Below, piece by piece: positions 16,560 to 25,439 of a stretch of DNA of 64,000 bases (its first letter is position 1; each line of letters opens with the position of its first letter). Under the pieces are notes generated by a model. It did no database searches. It worked only from the letters and a program-made list of their open reading frames with translations, and was not told where the DNA came from. Made by a program: the position numbers and the translations under genes. Source of the stretch: Crenobacter cavernae (GTDB lineage Bacteria; Pseudomonadota; Gammaproteobacteria; Burkholderiales; Chromobacteriaceae); contig NZ_CP031337.1 in NCBI RefSeq assembly GCF_003355495.1, positions 2,485,001 to 2,549,000 on the forward strand, read 5' to 3'.

Positions 16560-17942
16560 ATGTCTGATCTTTTTTCCAGTCTGCCGCTGCCGGCCGAGCA
16601 GCTCGCCAACCTCGAACAACTCGGCTACGCGACGATGACGCCGATCCAGGCGGCGAGCCTGCCCGTCATGCTTTCCGGTGGAGACCTGATCGCCAAGGCG
16701 CAGACCGGCAGCGGCAAGACCGCCGCCTTCGGTCTCGGGCTGCTCGCGCGGCTCAACCCGCGCTATTTCGGCACGCAGGCGCTGGTGCTGTGCCCGACGC
16801 GTGAACTGGCCGACCAGGTGGCGAAGGAAATCCGCCGTCTTGCGCGCTTCGCCGACAACATCAAGGTGCTGACGCTGTGCGGCGGCAGCCCGATCGGCCC
16901 GCAGCGCGCGTCGCTCGAACACGGCGCGCAGGTGCTGGTCGGCACGCCGGGCCGCATCATCGACCACCTCGACCGGGGTACGTTGAAACTCGATGCGCTG
17001 AAGACGCTGGTGCTCGACGAGGCCGACCGCATGGTCGACATGGGCTTCTACGACGAGATGGTGCGCATCAATGACGCCTGCCCGCGCCCGCGCCAGACGC
17101 TGCTGTTCTCGGCGACCTACCCGGATACGATCCGCAAGCAGAGCGCGCGCTTCTTGAAGAACCCGGCAGAAGTGTCGGTCGACGCGCTGCACGGCGACGA
17201 GCGCATCGCGCAGACCTTCTACGAGGTCGACGCTGAAGGGCGCGCCGACGCGGTGGTCAAACTGCTGCGCCACCATCGGCCGACGTCGGCGATCGCGTTC
17301 TGCAACACCAAGGCGCGCTGCCGCGAACTGGTCGACGCGCTGTCGGCCAAGGGCATCGCCGCGCTGGCGCTGTCGGGCGAGCTCGAACAGCGCGAGCGCG
17401 ACGAAGTGCTGGTGCGTTTTTCGAACAAGAGCTGCACCTTGCTCGTCGCGACCGACGTCGCCGCGCGCGGCCTCGACGTCGCCGGGCTCGACCTGGTGAT
17501 CAACGTCGACATCACGCCCGACCCCGAGATCCACGTGCACCGCATCGGCCGTACCGGCCGCGCCGGCGAATCGGGCCGCGCGGTCAGCCTGTCGACGCCG
17601 TTCGACGCGCGCCGTGCGGCGGCGATCGAGGAGTATCTCGGCCGGCCGCTGTCCTGGGCGAGTCTGGCCGACCTGCCCAAGCCCGACCCGACGCCGCTGG
17701 TGCCGGCCATGGTGACGCTGCAGATCCTCGGCGGCCGCAAGGACAAGGTGCGCCCCGGCGACATCCTCGGCGCGTTGACCGGCGACGCCGGCCTGCCGGG
17801 CAGCGCGGTCGGCAAGATCGCGCTGTTCGACCGCGTCAGCTACGTCGCCGTCGAACGCAAGGTGGCGGCGCAGGCGCAGAAAAGGTTGGCCGAGGGCGGC
17901 ATCAAGGGCAAGGCCGCCAAGGTGCGTCAGATCGGCGACTGA
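16560..17942 (+). CDS. dbpA: ATP-dependent RNA helicase DbpA
   Basis: 460 residues from MSDLFSSLPLP. All DEAD-box motifs are seen: Q motif (YATMTPIQAAS), AQTGSGKT, PTRELADQ, TPGR, DEAD, SAT, and HRIGRTGRAG. The C-terminal domain (about 385-460: VTLQILGGRKDKVRPGDILGAL) is the DbpA RNA-recognition domain that targets hairpin 92 of 23S rRNA. The protein therefore acts in large-subunit ribosome assembly. An uptake-like word lies near the 3' end (17880-17894). Confidence 0.95.
   Translation: MSDLFSSLPLPAEQLANLEQLGYATMTPIQAASLPVMLSGGDLIAKAQTGSGKTAAFGLGLLARLNPRYFGTQALVLCPTRELADQVAKEIRRLARFADNIKVLTLCGGSPIGPQRASLEHGAQVLVGTPGRIIDHLDRGTLKLDALKTLVLDEADRMVDMGFYDEMVRINDACPRPRQTLLFSATYPDTIRKQSARFLKNPAEVSVDALHGDERIAQTFYEVDAEGRADAVVKLLRHHRPTSAIAFCNTKARCRELVDALSAKGIAALALSGELEQRERDEVLVRFSNKSCTLLVATDVAARGLDVAGLDLVINVDITPDPEIHVHRIGRTGRAGESGRAVSLSTPFDARRAAAIEEYLGRPLSWASLADLPKPDPTPLVPAMVTLQILGGRKDKVRPGDILGALTGDAGLPGSAVGKIALFDRVSYVAVERKVAAQAQKRLAEGGIKGKAAKVRQIGD
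17880..17894 (-). repeat. Uptake-like word inside dbpA
   Basis: AAAAGGTTGGCCGAG, perfect consensus within the coding sequence, read as KRLAE. Confidence 0.9.
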
Positions 17943-17972
17943 CGCCGAGCCTACCCGTCAATCCAGCGTGGC

Positions 17973-17985
17973 TCGGCCAACCTTC
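17973..17985 (+). repeat. Uptake-like word downstream of dbpA
   Basis: CTCGGCCAACCTT, single perfect copy between dbpA and the next small gene. Confidence 0.9.
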
Positions 17986-18018
17986 GGGCCATCGCCACGC
18001 AACGAGGACCCCCGCGCC

Positions 18019-18273
18019 ATGCTGACCTTCATCGCCGCCCGTATCGACCGTCACGAAATCATCCTGATCAACGCGCGGCTCGACGGCTACCCGGCCAACT
18101 TCCAGGTCGACCCGGCAGCAATCGATGCCTTCTTCGGCGTCGAGACCGGCAACGCCGACGCCGCGCTGGCCTTGCTCGAAGCCGAATGGAAACGCATCGC
18201 CGCGGCGCTGGAAAAGCTGGTGCGCCGCTTCGGCAACGACTTCCTCGCGACGCCCGAGCTGCTCAAGCGCTGA
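18019..18273 (+). CDS. Small conserved protein, possibly DUF1488-like
   Basis: 84 residues from MLTFIAARIDRHE. The order of an early beta-rich part (IILINARLDGYPANFQVD), AIDAFFGVE and a C-terminal amphipathic helix (EAEWKRIAAALEKLVRRF) recalls DUF1488 proteins. The match is by eye only. It ends just before a strong terminator. Confidence 0.55.
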   Translation: MLTFIAARIDRHEIILINARLDGYPANFQVDPAAIDAFFGVETGNADAALALLEAEWKRIAAALEKLVRRFGNDFLATPELLKR

Positions 18274-18287
18274 GCGGCCCGCCGCGT

Positions 18288-18319
18288 AAAAAAAGGTTGG
18301 CCTCGGCCAACCTTTTTTT
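18288..18319. terminator. Terminator containing an uptake-like word
   Basis: AAAAAAAGGTTGGCC, two bases, then GGCCAACCTTTTTTT. This is the reverse arm order from the other paired terminators, so only one full word (18302-18314) is formed. Long A and T tracts make it bidirectional. Confidence 0.92.
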
Positions 18320-18338
18320 GCGCGCGTCGACAGCGGAA

Positions 18339-18845
18339 TCAGTAAAACCGCCCGCCCTGTTCGTGCACGATGCGGCTCTGCCACGCCTTGATCTTGTAGC
18401 CGTCGGCCAGCGTGCGCACCAGCGTCACCTCGTCCTCGCTGACGAGCTGGTAGCCGCCGACGTTGGCAAAGCGCATGTCGGCGGTCGAGGTGAAGGTCAC
18501 GCGCGCGGTGTTCCAGCTGAGCGGGTCGACCTCCACGTGCAGCTTGTCCATCCGCACCTCGGCGGTGACGTCGCCGCTCTTGAACGGCAGCGCGACGACG
18601 CCGAAGAAGTTGCACGTTTCCTCGCGGTTGCCCTGGCTGAAGGGGCTCGGCCGGCGGTGGCCGACCGCCTTGAACTCGAAGTCGCGGGTCAGGAAGTCGC
18701 ACGCCTTGATCGCGTTGCCCTCGCCGTACAGCGCGACGTTCATCTCGTTGAGCACGGAGGCGACCGCGCCTTCTCGGAACACGACGTATTTCGCCACCAG
18801 GAACAGCGCCAGCACTAGCCCGGCGACTTTCAGCATACGGCCCAT
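18339..18845 (-). CDS. Membrane-anchored protein of unknown function
   Basis: 168 residues from MGRMLKVAG, with one N-terminal helix (about 5-20, LVLALFLVAKYVVF) and a soluble, probably periplasmic domain. It contains two cysteines (ACDFL, TCNFFG). The frame upstream of this start is not credible. No family recognised, though the rest looks like a small NTF2-like alpha+beta domain. Confidence 0.7.
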   Translation of the reverse strand: MGRMLKVAGLVLALFLVAKYVVFREGAVASVLNEMNVALYGEGNAIKACDFLTRDFEFKAVGHRRPSPFSQGNREETCNFFGVVALPFKSGDVTAEVRMDKLHVEVDPLSWNTARVTFTSTADMRFANVGGYQLVSEDEVTLVRTLADGYKIKAWQSRIVHEQGGRFY

Positions 18846-19028
18846 GTCAAACCCTGCAACCTTTCCAGAGCAATTGAAAATAGCCGGCCAGTACAGCATG
18901 CAGATAATGACAACGTCAATAACTGGTGGCGGGTTTGGGTAAACCCGCGGTCCCGGGTGTGGCAAACGCACCGAGAAAGCCGGTGTTGGCCCGCGCCAAG
19001 CCGATCGGAAAGGCGGCGAACGCTGCCG

Positions 19029-19703
19029 TCAGCGTAACAGCTCGTAAGGCCCACCCTTGTCGAGCGCGCGCCGGTAGGCGGGGCGGTCGTGGATGCGCGC
19101 GAGGAAGGCCTTCAGGTGCGTGTGGCGCTCGCCGAGCGCGCCGCGCGACAGCGCCGCCTCGAGCGGAAAGCTCATCTGGATGTCGGCGGCCGAGAACGCG
19201 TCGCCGGCGAACCAGCCGCCCGTCGTCAGTTCGCCTTCCAGATAGTCGAGGTGCAGCCTCAGTTGCGGGTCGAGGTAAGCCTTCTGCACGCCGTCGGCAA
19301 TTAGGAGCGCCAGCGGGCGCAGCAGCGCCGGCATCGGCGGCTTGGTGAGCCGGCCGAACACCAGGGCCATGACCAGCAGAGGCATCGCCGAGCCCTCGGC
19401 GTAGTGCAGCCAGTAGGTGTAGCGGCGGCGCGCGGCGGCGTCGCCGGCGTCGGGTTTGAGCCGGCCGTTGCCGTAGGTATCGACCAGGTATTCGACGATG
19501 GCGCCCGATTCGGCGACCACCACGTCGCCGTCGGAAATCACCGGCGATTTGCCGAGCGGGTGCACCGCCTTCAGCTCCGGCGGCGCCAGCATCGTCTGCG
19601 CATCCCGTTTGTAATGGCGGATCTCGTACGGCAGACCCAGTTCCTCGAGCAGCCACAGCACGCGCTGCGAGCGGGAATGGTTCAGGTGGTGCACGGTGAT
19701 CAT
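19029..19703 (-). CDS. Glutathione S-transferase
   Basis: 224 residues. N-terminal thioredoxin fold MITVHHLNHSRSQRVLWLLEEL with Ser in the NHSRSQR active-site loop, the cis-Pro region GKSPVISDGDVVVAESGAI (glutathione-binding E-S pair), and an all-helical C-terminal half. Typical bacterial GST length. Substrate unknown; cytoplasmic. Confidence 0.92.
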   Translation of the reverse strand: MITVHHLNHSRSQRVLWLLEELGLPYEIRHYKRDAQTMLAPPELKAVHPLGKSPVISDGDVVVAESGAIVEYLVDTYGNGRLKPDAGDAAARRRYTYWLHYAEGSAMPLLVMALVFGRLTKPPMPALLRPLALLIADGVQKAYLDPQLRLHLDYLEGELTTGGWFAGDAFSAADIQMSFPLEAALSRGALGERHTHLKAFLARIHDRPAYRRALDKGGPYELLR

Positions 19704-19827
19704 GGCGTCGGCCTTTTTAGGGGAGGGGCAGCGTCATGATAAACGCGTGGCGGCGCACGGCAAGGTTGGCGGGGCCTCGTACCGGGCTACGCTTAGGGTG
19801 CATCCCCGTTTCGACCCGGAGACCGTC

Positions 19828-20469
19828 ATGTCTTTCATCGATCGTGAACACGCGGCCCGTGCGCTGGCCGACCGGCTGGCGCCCTGGCGCGGCCGCCATC
19901 CGCTGGTCCTCGCCATCCCGCGCGGCGCGGTGCCGATGGCGAGCATCATCGCCGAGCGCCTGCAAGGCGAGTGCGACGTCGTGCTGGTGCGCAAGCTCGG
20001 CGCGCCGTTTCAGCCCGAACTGGCGATCGGCGCCGTCGACGAGGCCGGCCGCGTCTATCTGAATTCGTTCGCACGGCAGACCGGCGCGTCCGACGACTAT
20101 ATCGAGGCCGAGACGCGCCGCGAGCTCGAGGTCCTCCGCCGCCGGCGCCGCCTCTATACCGGCGGGCGCGTGATCGACCCGGCGGGTCGTATCGTCATCG
20201 TCGTCGACGACGGCCTCGCCACCGGCGCGACGATGATCGCGGCGCTGTCGGCGCTGCGCCCTCAGAAGCCGGCCAGCCTGGTGTGCGCGGTGCCGGTGGC
20301 GCCGCCCGACACGCTGGAGAAGGTCGCGCTCTACGCCGACGAGGTGGTCTGCCTCGACGCGCCGCACGGCTTTCAGGCGGTCGGCCAGTTCTACCGGGAT
20401 TTCCCGCAGGTCAGCGACGAAGAGGTGATCGACATCCTGCGCGCGCGTCCGGGGCAGGAGCCGGCATGA
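19828..20469 (+). CDS. Phosphoribosyltransferase-domain protein
   Basis: 213 residues from MSFIDREHAARALAD. The PRPP loop is IVIVVDDGLATGATM, and the N-terminal PRGAVPMASIIAERL and VRKLGAPFQPELAIGAV segments match the stand-alone phosphoribosyltransferase family often found next to, or fused to, dienelactone-hydrolase-like proteins. A relative of the latter is at 22363-23019. The accepted base is unknown. Confidence 0.88.
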   Translation: MSFIDREHAARALADRLAPWRGRHPLVLAIPRGAVPMASIIAERLQGECDVVLVRKLGAPFQPELAIGAVDEAGRVYLNSFARQTGASDDYIEAETRRELEVLRRRRRLYTGGRVIDPAGRIVIVVDDGLATGATMIAALSALRPQKPASLVCAVPVAPPDTLEKVALYADEVVCLDAPHGFQAVGQFYRDFPQVSDEEVIDILRARPGQEPA

Positions 20470-20540
20470 GAACGCGCGGAGCCAGATCGTCGTGCCGCTG
20501 ATGCCGCGCGAGCTTAGGACGTCGGCCGAGCGCCCAATAA

Positions 20541-20563
20541 AAAGCCCGGAAAGATTCCGGGCT
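20541..20563. terminator. Rho-independent terminator
   Basis: AAGCCCGGAA-AGA-TTCCGGGCTT between convergent genes, preceded by AATAAA. Confidence 0.88.
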
Positions 20564-20580
20564 TCGGGCGTTTCAGACGG

Positions 20581-21102
20581 TCAACTCATGGCCGACATGC
20601 CGCGGTCGCTCTCTTCGACCTCCATCTTCAGGTAGGTATCCGCCATCACGATACCGAACACGAGGTGGGCGAACAGCGTCGTCCAGCCGCGCGCTTCGGC
20701 GAACCACGGGAAGAACGCGGTCATGCCGTAGAAGTTGACGAGGTAAACCGCCAGGCCGAACACCGCGCCGACCACCGAGGCCATGCCCCAGCTCGAATCG
20801 AAGTGGAACGGTGCCATGATCAGGCCGAGGATCATCCCCAGGCCGACGGCCAGAGCGAAGTGGACGATCAGTGCCGTCACGACGATGCCCAAGCTGAACG
20901 ACGCCGGCGACGCGAGCGCCCCCGGCCCCATCACGATCGCGGCGATCATGTGTGTCGGTGCCCACATGCCGGCGCCCATCAGCGACATCGCCAGCATGTC
21001 CAGCACCAGGAACACCACGCCGCCGGCGACGCCGGCCATCGCGGCCGCGCGCCAGTCGGGCAGACGGTGCGTCATCTGATGCGATTGCATGTGTAGATCC
21101 AT
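20581..21102 (-). CDS. Four-helix membrane protein, unknown
   Basis: 173 residues; the ATG at 21102 has AAAGGAA upstream. Four hydrophobic segments (about 20-42, 48-68, 72-95, 105-130) are Gly/Ala/Met-rich, with MWAPTHMIAAIVMGPGAL between the first pair. Relatives in proteobacteria are uncharacterised membrane proteins. The first gene product residues are His/Met-rich (MDLHMQSHQMTH), which might bind metal. Confidence 0.7.
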   Translation of the reverse strand: MDLHMQSHQMTHRLPDWRAAAMAGVAGGVVFLVLDMLAMSLMGAGMWAPTHMIAAIVMGPGALASPASFSLGIVVTALIVHFALAVGLGMILGLIMAPFHFDSSWGMASVVGAVFGLAVYLVNFYGMTAFFPWFAEARGWTTLFAHLVFGIVMADTYLKMEVEESDRGMSAMS

Positions 21103-21249
21103 CGCAAGTTCCTTTCAGCATTCTGCCGAAATTGGCATGCTATACCCCGTTAATTTGACAGCGAAATATCGCAAAAGTGCGGCGCCGGACGGTGCCCGGC
21201 GATCCAGCCGGCAGGCGACGGACTGTTGCGTCGGACGGGACGGCGGCGC

Positions 21250-21555
21250 TCAGCCGTGCGGTCGGGTCGGCTCGACCGCGCCGTCGCCGACCACCGTCTT
21301 CCACTCGCGCAGCCACCAGCGCGTGACCAGGCCGTTGACGACGTAAGGGTCGGCCTGCGCGAAGCGCTCGGCGACGCCCGGCGTGTCGCCCTTGAACAGC
21401 AGCACCGCGCCGTCGACCGGGTCGCTCATCGACCCCGCCAGCACCAGCTCGCCGCGCTGCTGTGCGCCCCACGCCAGCGCCAGATGTTCGTCGCGGAACT
21501 CGCCGCGGCGCAGCAGGTAGTTGTGATCCAGCTCGTAAAACAGCAGGTAGTGCAT
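21250..21555 (-). CDS. YciI-like protein
   Basis: 101 residues with the YciI signature: MHYLLFYELDHNYL, REFRDEHLALAWGAQQRGELVLAGS, DGAVLLFKGDTPG and ADPYVVNGLVTRWWLREWKTVVG. The His-Asp pair near the cavity is present (RDEHL...SDPVDGA). Family members are small dimeric ferredoxin-like proteins of uncertain, possibly dehydrochlorinase-like, activity. Confidence 0.9.
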   Translation of the reverse strand: MHYLLFYELDHNYLLRRGEFRDEHLALAWGAQQRGELVLAGSMSDPVDGAVLLFKGDTPGVAERFAQADPYVVNGLVTRWWLREWKTVVGDGAVEPTRPHG

Positions 21556-21763
21556 GGCTGAGCTCCCGTGAAAAACTAGCAGAATCGGCGCGGGCGGCGT
21601 GCAGTGCCCGCGCGGCCTAAGTGTTGCCCGGCTTTAAAGATAAACCGCCAGACAGGATCCGCGAGCCGGGCGCCGCCCGTCGCCAGGCTCGGCTGCCGCA
21701 CGTTTCCCGCGCGCGGGGCCGGAGTCCGGCGGTACGGATCCCCGTCATGGCCCATCCGGGGGC

Positions 21764-22309
21764 TCAGTCGGCGTTGTAGCGATGCTTGCCGGTGCTGACC
21801 CGCTTGGCCTGCCGGCCTTCCTGGGCCACTTCGGGCAGAAACTGCACCGGCGTGCCCTCGGTCAGCTTGTCGAACGCCTGGTCGACCAGGTTCTCCGGCG
21901 AAAAGTAGTAGTCGTTGCCGTCGTCGCCCTCGATGAAGCCGAAGTCGTCGAGCAGGCGCGCCACCGTGCCGTGCATCGGCTCGGCGTGCTGCTTGGTCTG
22001 GCCGCGCAGGTGTCGGGCGCGCTCTTCCAGCAGGCGCCGTGTCGCGTCGAAGGCGTCGCGCACGGCCACGTAGACGTCCTCATGGTTCTGCTTGTTGCTG
22101 ACCAGCTCGGTGCCGGGCGCGGTCACGTCGACCTGCACTAAATAGCGTTCGCCCTGCTGCGAGTGCCGGTGCGGCAGGCTCACGGTGACGTTGCAGGCGA
22201 TCAGGTGCTGGAAGACCTGTTCCAGCTTGTCGGCCCTCTGGCGGATATGGCTGGACAGCGCCTCCGATTCGGGCAGGTTTTCATAGCTGATCTGTAACGG
22301 GCATTTCAT
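21764..22309 (-). CDS. Ribosome hibernation factor domain fused to cold-shock domain
   Basis: 181 residues from the ATG at 22309, with AAGGAGAG upstream. Residues 1-105 match the HPF/RaiA S30AE domain (MKCPLQISYENLPESEAL, VQVDVTAPG, VYVAVRDAFDATRRLLEE). Residues 115-175 are CspA-like (HGTVARLLDDFGFIEGDDG, then VQFLP). This two-domain form is known in betaproteobacteria and should bind 30S subunits in stress or stationary phase. Confidence 0.88.
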   Translation of the reverse strand: MKCPLQISYENLPESEALSSHIRQRADKLEQVFQHLIACNVTVSLPHRHSQQGERYLVQVDVTAPGTELVSNKQNHEDVYVAVRDAFDATRRLLEERARHLRGQTKQHAEPMHGTVARLLDDFGFIEGDDGNDYYFSPENLVDQAFDKLTEGTPVQFLPEVAQEGRQAKRVSTGKHRYNAD

Positions 22310-22362
22310 GGTGTCTCTCCTTGGGGCTCGTTCGGGCAGGGTTCGGGCAAGCGAACCGACAT

Positions 22363-23019
22363 TCATGCGGTGCCTTGCGCCGGCAGGTAGCGCAAGAACC
22401 AGCGTCCGGCTTCGTCGGCGACCTCTTCCAGCGTGCCGGGCTCATCGAACAGATGCGTCGCGCCGGGGACGATGCAGAGCGCCTTGGTGCAGGCGAGCCG
22501 GGACAGCGCCGACTCGTTCAGGCGGATCACGTCGCCGTCCAGTCCGCCGACCAGCAGCAGCGTCGGGCAGCGCACGCGGGACAGCGCCTGAGGCCCGGCG
22601 AGGTCGGGCCGGCCGCCGCGGGACACCACGGCGGCGACGCCGTCGCCCAGCGCCGCGGCGGCCTGCAGCGCGGCGGCGGCGCCGGTGCTCGCGCCGAAGT
22701 AGCCGATCGGCAGCCTGGCGGTGTCGGGCCGGTCTGCCAGCCAGCGCGTCGCGGCGAGCAGGCGTTCTGTCAGCAGCGCGATGTCGAAGCGCGTCGCGTA
22801 CACGCTGTCTTCCTCGCGCGTCAACAGGTCGAACAGCAGCGTGGCGATGCCGGCGCGCTGCAGGACGCGCGCGACATAGCCGTTGCGCGGGCTGAAGCGG
22901 CTGCTGCCGCTGCCGTGCGCGAACAGGACGATGCCGACGGCCGCGTCGGGCAGCGTCAACTGCCCGCCTAGCCTTGCCGGCCCGAGTTCGAGGGCGACCG
23001 GGCTGTCGAATGGGGACAT
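22363..23019 (-). CDS. Dienelactone-hydrolase-like alpha/beta hydrolase
   Basis: 218 residues from MSPFDSPVALELG, with AAGGAG upstream. The alpha/beta-hydrolase landmarks are oxyanion strand IVLFAHGSGSSRFSPRN, nucleophile GYFGASTGAAAAL (Ser), acid LLVGGLDGDVI and base GATHLFDEPG. This is the hydrolase type usually linked to phosphoribosyltransferase genes such as 19828-20469. The substrate is unknown. It ends 53 bases before the hibernation factor gene and may share a transcript. Confidence 0.88.
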   Translation of the reverse strand: MSPFDSPVALELGPARLGGQLTLPDAAVGIVLFAHGSGSSRFSPRNGYVARVLQRAGIATLLFDLLTREEDSVYATRFDIALLTERLLAATRWLADRPDTARLPIGYFGASTGAAAALQAAAALGDGVAAVVSRGGRPDLAGPQALSRVRCPTLLLVGGLDGDVIRLNESALSRLACTKALCIVPGATHLFDEPGTLEEVADEAGRWFLRYLPAQGTA

Positions 23020-23172
23020 GGGTTTCTCCTTTACGCGGCAGATCCTCTTGATGGCCGCCGTCGGCGAAAGGCGGCTTGCGCCCTGCCGACGGTCGGGCGG
23101 ATTTCCAGGTGGATCGCCGCGCAAGCGTTGGGTACATTTCAAAGATAGGTAATTACGGCAGGGAGGGCGGAC

Positions 23173-24159
23173 GTGATCACGATGGCACTGGCCGGGGACG
23201 TGATGCTGGGGCGGGGGGTGAGCCGCGCGGTGCGCGGCATGGCGGCCGCCGACCCCTGGGGCGACCTCTTGCCTCGCCTCGCCGCGGCAGACCTCTTCAT
23301 CGTCAACCTCGAGTGCGCGATCACCGACCACGACCGGCCGTGGTCGCGCGGCTGGAAGCTTTTTCATTTCCGCGGCGGGCCGCACGTGCTGAAGGTCCTC
23401 GCCGCCGCCGGTGTCGACGCCGTGTCGCTGGCCAACAACCACACGCTCGACTTTGAAGAACAGGGGCTGTTCGACACGCTCGCCCATCTGGACCGCGCCG
23501 GCATCGGCCACGCCGGGGCCGGCCGCACGCTGGCCGACGCGGCGGCGCCGGCCTGGCTCGAGGCCGGCGGGCAGAAGGTGGCGCTGATCGCCGTCACCGA
23601 CAACGAAGCCGACTTTGCCGCCACGCCGACCTCGGCCGGCACCCATTACCTGCCGGTGTCGCCGTCCCGCGAGACGCTAGCCTATCTGGCGGACCTGATC
23701 GCCTCGGCGCGGCGCGCCGGCGCCGACCTGGTGGTCTTCTCCAACCACTGGGGGCCGAACATGGTCGACAGGCCGCCCGCGCACTTTCGCGCCTTCGCCC
23801 GCGCGGTCGTCGAGCTGGGCGTCGACCTCTACTTCGGCCACAGCGCGCACCTCGTGCAGGGCGTCGAGATCCACCGCGGCAAGCCCATCCTGTACGACAC
23901 CGGCGACTTCATCGACGACTACGCGGTCGACCCGCTGATGCGCAACGACCGCTCCTTCCTGTTCCTCGTGACCTTCGACGGGCAGCGGCTGACGCGGCTG
24001 GAGCTGATCCCGGCCAGCCTGTCGTTTGCTCGGGTCGCTATCGCGCAGGAACCGGAACGGGCGGCCATCTGCCGGCGGATGAAGGCGCTGTCGGCCGAGC
24101 TGGGCACCCGCCTGGACGAGCAGGACGGCGCATTGCTGTGGGCGGCCGAGGGCGGCTGA
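23173..24159 (+). CDS. CapA-family metallophosphoesterase (poly-gamma-glutamate synthesis type)
   Basis: 328 residues with a GTG start (an ATG lies three codons on). Seen: LAGDVMLGRGVSR (metal site), VNLECAITD, SLANNHTLDFEEQG, VFSNHWGPN and FGHSAHLVQGVEIHRGKPILYDTGDFIDD, all in the order expected for CapA (PGA_cap). No signal peptide is seen, and no pgsB/pgsC genes are nearby, so a capsule role is doubtful and a general phosphoesterase role is possible. Confidence 0.92.
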   Translation: MITMALAGDVMLGRGVSRAVRGMAAADPWGDLLPRLAAADLFIVNLECAITDHDRPWSRGWKLFHFRGGPHVLKVLAAAGVDAVSLANNHTLDFEEQGLFDTLAHLDRAGIGHAGAGRTLADAAAPAWLEAGGQKVALIAVTDNEADFAATPTSAGTHYLPVSPSRETLAYLADLIASARRAGADLVVFSNHWGPNMVDRPPAHFRAFARAVVELGVDLYFGHSAHLVQGVEIHRGKPILYDTGDFIDDYAVDPLMRNDRSFLFLVTFDGQRLTRLELIPASLSFARVAIAQEPERAAICRRMKALSAELGTRLDEQDGALLWAAEGG

Positions 24160-24220
24160 CGCCCGACTCTTTCCGCTGCAAAAGCGCGCTGCGGCCGGCC
24201 GCTACACGCCGGCGCACCGG

Positions 24221-24233
24221 CTCGGCCAACCTT
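24221..24233 (+). repeat. Uptake-like word
   Basis: CTCGGCCAACCTT, single perfect copy after the capA-like gene. Confidence 0.9.
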
Positions 24234-24327
24234 CATGTCATGAAAACGGCTTAGGCTTGGCCGGGCCCGCACGCGTGCCGTCAAGCACGCCGCAGCGGCC
24301 GTCCACCTGGCGGAACCGGGGGAGCCC

Positions 24328-24972
24328 ATGAGCTACGTCGACCTCTACTGCGAGCGCCTCGCGCCCGGCCTGATGGCCGAGCCGGTCAATACGCTGAGCA
24401 ACCTCGCCTTCTTCGCCGCCGCGTGGCTGGTGTGGCGGCGGGCGGCGTCGGCCGGCGCGTGGCGCGCGCGCGGCCGCCTGCTCGCGGCGCTGATCGCGCT
24501 GATCGGCGCCGGCAGCTTCACCTTCCACGCGTTTGCCACTACCTGGGCCGAGGCGCTCGACGAATTCCCCATCCTGCTGTTCCAGCTGGTGTTTCTCGGG
24601 CTCTACTTTCGCGGCGTGGCCGGCTGGGGCAGGGCGGCGGTGGCGGGGTTTCTTGCCGCCTTCGTCGCCGCGGGCGTCGGGGCGGCGGGCTTCCCGGCTG
24701 TGCTCAACGGCTCGCTGGTCTACCTGCCGGCGCTCGCGGTGCTGTCCGCCATCGGCGCCGGCGAGGCCGTCGCGCGGCGCGATGGCTGGCCGTGCCTCCT
24801 GGGCGCCGCCGGCGCCTTCGTCGTGTCGGTGGGCTTTCGCAGCGCCGACCTGGCCGTCTGCCCGCGCTTCGCGCTCGGCACGCACTTCCTGTGGCATCTG
24901 ATCAACGCGATGGTGCTGGCGCTGGCGGTGCTCGGGCTGCTGCTCAGCGCGCGGTCCGGCAGTCGCGTTTAG
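24328..24972 (+). CDS. Ceramidase-domain (CREST superfamily) membrane protein
   Basis: 214 residues with about seven hydrophobic helices. The N-terminal YCERLAPGLMAEPVNTLSNL with FHAFATTWAEALDEFPIL, and GTHFLWHLINAM near the end, carry the conserved Ser/His/Asp/His residues of alkaline-ceramidase-type zinc hydrolases. Bacterial members have not been tied to a substrate. GGGGGAG lies before the ATG. Confidence 0.85.
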   Translation: MSYVDLYCERLAPGLMAEPVNTLSNLAFFAAAWLVWRRAASAGAWRARGRLLAALIALIGAGSFTFHAFATTWAEALDEFPILLFQLVFLGLYFRGVAGWGRAAVAGFLAAFVAAGVGAAGFPAVLNGSLVYLPALAVLSAIGAGEAVARRDGWPCLLGAAGAFVVSVGFRSADLAVCPRFALGTHFLWHLINAMVLALAVLGLLLSARSGSRV

Positions 24973-25137
24973 GCAGGCTGACGGCGAGGGAATGCGTTTT
25001 GATGTTGTGCGGGTTTTCCGGACATTTCGCGGGACGATCCCCGTCATTTCGGCGGAACAAGCCCTCAGTTCCGGCTATCTTAACGGTGGGAGTGTTCTCT
25101 GTTCGACGGCCCGGTCGGGAGAGTGGAGGGTATCGAT

Positions 25138-25350
25138 ATGCGTACCGCACACAAAGGTTATCGCCCGGGGCATGAAGGCTATGTTTCGGAGTTCACCGAG
25201 TTCATGGATCACTACCTGGAAGAGCATCCCGAGGTGGTAGAAGACCAGCGCCATGGCTGGTATCTGTTCTGGGACCACAAGGCCAATCAGGCGAGCATCA
25301 AGGAGGAGAAGGAAGACAGTGTGCCGGTCAAGGGCTACGACTACCTCTGA
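25138..25350 (+). CDS. DUF3460 family protein
   Basis: 70 residues from MRTAHKGYRPGHEGY, with GTGGAGGG upstream. The residues YVSEFTEFMDHYLEEHPEVVEDQRHGWYLFWD are characteristic of DUF3460, a short betaproteobacterial family without known function. It ends in front of a paired uptake-like terminator. Confidence 0.88.
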   Translation: MRTAHKGYRPGHEGYVSEFTEFMDHYLEEHPEVVEDQRHGWYLFWDHKANQASIKEEKEDSVPVKGYDYL

Positions 25351-25370
25351 GGTTCGCACGGTGAGAGGTA

Positions 25371-25410
25371 AAAGGGCTCGGCCAACCTTGAAGGTTGGCC
25401 GAGCCCTTTT
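25371..25410. terminator. Terminator from an inverted pair of uptake-like words
   Basis: AAAGGGCTCGGCCAACCTT-G-AAGGTTGGCCGAGCCCTTTT; both words (25377-25389, 25391-25403) are perfect and the loop is minimal. Confidence 0.93.
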
Positions 25411-25439
25411 CACGACCGCATCCGGTCGTCATGAGGCGC

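Noticed and set aside
20500..20535. TCGGCCGAGCG as another uptake-like word
   Set aside because: Lacks the AACC/GGTT part of the core; GGCCGAG alone is common in this GC-rich DNA.
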